In this document: positions 62,392-64,000 of the stretch, piece by piece
Position numbering within the stretch: the first letter of the stretch is position 1
How the letters are laid out: each line of letters begins with the position of its first letter
Source: Alphaproteobacteria bacterium
Lineage (GTDB): Bacteria > Pseudomonadota > Alphaproteobacteria > RF32 > CAG-239
Assembly (NCBI GenBank): GCA_015062585.1
Contig: SUUJ01000001.1
Location: 136,736 to 200,735, forward strand
Direction: 5' to 3'
Length of the DNA: 64,000 nucleotides
Made by a program: the position numbers and the translations under genes
Notes under the pieces: generated by a model
The model's input: only the letters and a program-made list of their open reading frames with translations
Database searches by the model: none
Told to the model about the DNA's origin: nothing

Positions 62392-63000
62392 ATGGAAAAT
62401 CAACGAAAACGACAACTTGTTAATCAAGTTGGCAGAGTTTACAACTCTATCATTACAAGTGTCGACCAAAAATCAAAGGTCGACGATGTGTCACCAATAG
62501 TTAAAGAACTGAGCGAAAAGCTTGCATTTGGCATTATTATTCACTCCGGCCGCGGTTGTCCCGCGTCTTATATCGGCACTCACAAACAATGTACCAGTCT
62601 GAAAGACGCATTTCAAGGGCAGGTCGGTGCTTTGAGCAACAATTGGTATTGGGTTGGAATAGCAAGTTCTGACGATATCCGCAAAACTGTCAAAAACAAG
62701 CAAAAAAATCAGGTAATCAATGTTCTGGCCTCAGATGTTGCCGATGCAACCTTAAATATCGGTTTGGTCGCCTCGCTTGATATCAGATGCGCTGATGACT
62801 ATGGCAAACAAACCGCCTATGTCGGAAATTATAAAGTTTGTACCTTGTTGCGTCGCAAATATGGCGGAAAAATAGGCAGAATTTATAACAGCTGGCATTG
62901 GATAGGAGAAGCCTCATTGGATGAGATTGAACTGGTCTACAAAGACTATCAATCAAAATCCAAACGCTTTAAGCGTAAAAAAATCGTTCTAATGTTCTAA
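62392..63000 (+). CDS. Uncharacterised protein with internal duplication
   Basis: GTHKQCTSLKDAFQGQVGALSNNWYWVGIASSDDIRKTV and VGNYKVCTLLRRKYGGKIGRIYNSWHWIGEASLDEIELV. Confidence 0.72.
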   Translation: MENQRKRQLVNQVGRVYNSIITSVDQKSKVDDVSPIVKELSEKLAFGIIIHSGRGCPASYIGTHKQCTSLKDAFQGQVGALSNNWYWVGIASSDDIRKTVKNKQKNQVINVLASDVADATLNIGLVASLDIRCADDYGKQTAYVGNYKVCTLLRRKYGGKIGRIYNSWHWIGEASLDEIELVYKDYQSKSKRFKRKKIVLMF

Positions 63001-63011
63001 AAAAATTTCGA

Positions 63012-63044
63012 GGACTTATTTGCAAATTACTTGTAAATAAGTCC
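63012..63044 (+). terminator. Terminator-like hairpin after the 62392-63000 gene
   Basis: GGACTTATTTGCAA...TTGTAAATAAGTCC. Confidence 0.6.
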
Positions 63045-63131
63045 TTCTGTTATTGTTGACATTAAATACCAAAAAATATACTTTATACAGATATACAAAA
63101 CGATTATTTATAAACTAAACTATATACAATT

Positions 63132-63371
63132 ATGGCTAGAGATGATGTTTTTCGCAGGGTACAAGGTATTATCTGCGATAAGTTAAACAAATCAGTTAAT
63201 GATGTTAAAGAAACTTCCAACTTAGGTTACGACCTTGGCATGGATTCTTTAGATGTCATGGAATTAGGAATGGAAGTACAAGATGAATTCAAAATCGAGA
63301 TTACCGATGAAGAACTGGCCAAGTTCAAATCAGTAGGATCCGTTGTGGAAATCATTGTGAACAAGATATGA
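63132..63371 (+). CDS. Acyl carrier protein (stand-alone)
   Basis: 79 aa with GMDSLDVMELGMEVQDEF phosphopantetheine site. Confidence 0.93.
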   Translation: MARDDVFRRVQGIICDKLNKSVNDVKETSNLGYDLGMDSLDVMELGMEVQDEFKIEITDEELAKFKSVGSVVEIIVNKI

Positions 63372-63380
63372 CATTCCTTA

Positions 63381-63424
63381 AAAAAAAAAGAGCCCTAAAA
63401 AAAACAAAAAGGGCTCTTTTTTTA
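63381..63424. terminator. Bidirectional terminator
   Basis: AAAAAAAGAGCCCT...AGGGCTCTTTTTTT. Confidence 0.92.
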
Positions 63425-63438
63425 TATAACAAGATAGG

Positions 63439-64000
63439 TTATTTATCTAACACATAATTATAACGGCTGGTCAAAGGTACAAAACCCATTTTTTTATATG
63501 CTTCTCTTCCCATCTCGGACGAATTTAACAATATTGTCTTAATACCTCTGTCAAATTCATAATTTATAGCATAAGCAAATATGGCCTTGTACAGTCCTTG
63601 CCTTCTAAATTTTTCTCTAACTGCGCCCCAAGAGGCATAGGCAGCATTTTTGCCTTCTGAAAATTCTATCATACCGGCCGGCTCATCATTGATATAGCCG
63701 ACATATTTAAAGCAATTTTCCAAATTTGTTTCATTTGCAAAAGATTTAATCAATTCATCTTTATCTTTAGTCAAATCATATACTTCGGCAGCTATATCGC
63801 AAAATTGCTTCAAAGTTTCAAGGTCTGAAACTTTAACAATCTTAAACTGGCTGTTATTGATTATTTTTTCTTTTACATCCAATTTCATTAAATATGTGGC
63901 ATGACCTTTCTTTACATTGGCAAGATCTTCAACTATCTCATGGTTTGAAGCAATACATAAAAATGTATCGGGGATATTTTGTTTGATAATATCTAATTCT
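63439..64000 (-). CDS. GNAT-type acetyltransferase, probably N-terminally extended and truncated by window end
   Basis: 'GAVREKFRRQGLYKAIFAYAI' acetyl-CoA motif; frame stays open upstream of the ORF-track ATG to 64000 (ELDIIKQNIPDTFLCIASNHEIVEDLANVKKGHATYL-M...). Confidence 0.7.
   Translation of the reverse strand, partial: ELDIIKQNIPDTFLCIASNHEIVEDLANVKKGHATYLMKLDVKEKIINNSQFKIVKVSDLETLKQFCDIAAEVYDLTKDKDELIKSFANETNLENCFKYVGYINDEPAGMIEFSEGKNAAYASWGAVREKFRRQGLYKAIFAYAINYEFDRGIKTILLNSSEMGREAYKKMGFVPLTSRYNYVLDK

Overview
The window is an AT-rich, densely coding chromosomal segment that looks alphaproteobacterial, inferred from a ChpT-like phosphotransferase, TrmFO, HflKC, the flgI-flgJ-flgN-flgK-flgL order and HpnCDE. 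I see no rRNA, convincing tRNA, IS/transposase, prophage or CRISPR array. Most of it is ordinary core or housekeeping sequence: an RND efflux operon, rplM-rpsI, flagellar genes, mrp, hflKC-degP-holC, rne, amidase, PBP1A, prfB, an AsmA-like protein, chpT-cheY-cheR, trmFO, hpnCDE, an M16 peptidase, rnhA and kdsB. The accessory parts are: (1) two Cys-rich, repeat-bearing secreted proteins (5.5-9.9 kb); (2) an intergenic island of short hairpin repeats with covarying stems (10.17-10.55 kb), with a further copy at 54.03 kb; (3) a minus-strand cluster of uncharacterised genes (11.8-14.9 kb) with two diverged paralogs and repeated terminator-promoter junctions; (4) a 43-codon Thr/His-rich ORF whose stop codon lies inside a hairpin just upstream of an uncharacterised gene, resembling an attenuator (54.17-54.32 kb); (5) several uncharacterised or repeat-containing genes at 58-63 kb. 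hflK is split by an apparent frameshift, and prfB carries the canonical programmed +1 frameshift. I could not identify a clearly defined new multi-gene system. The best leads are the 54.2 kb leader/attenuator candidate, the hairpin repeat family, and the 11.8-14.9 kb cluster with its SD-less starts.
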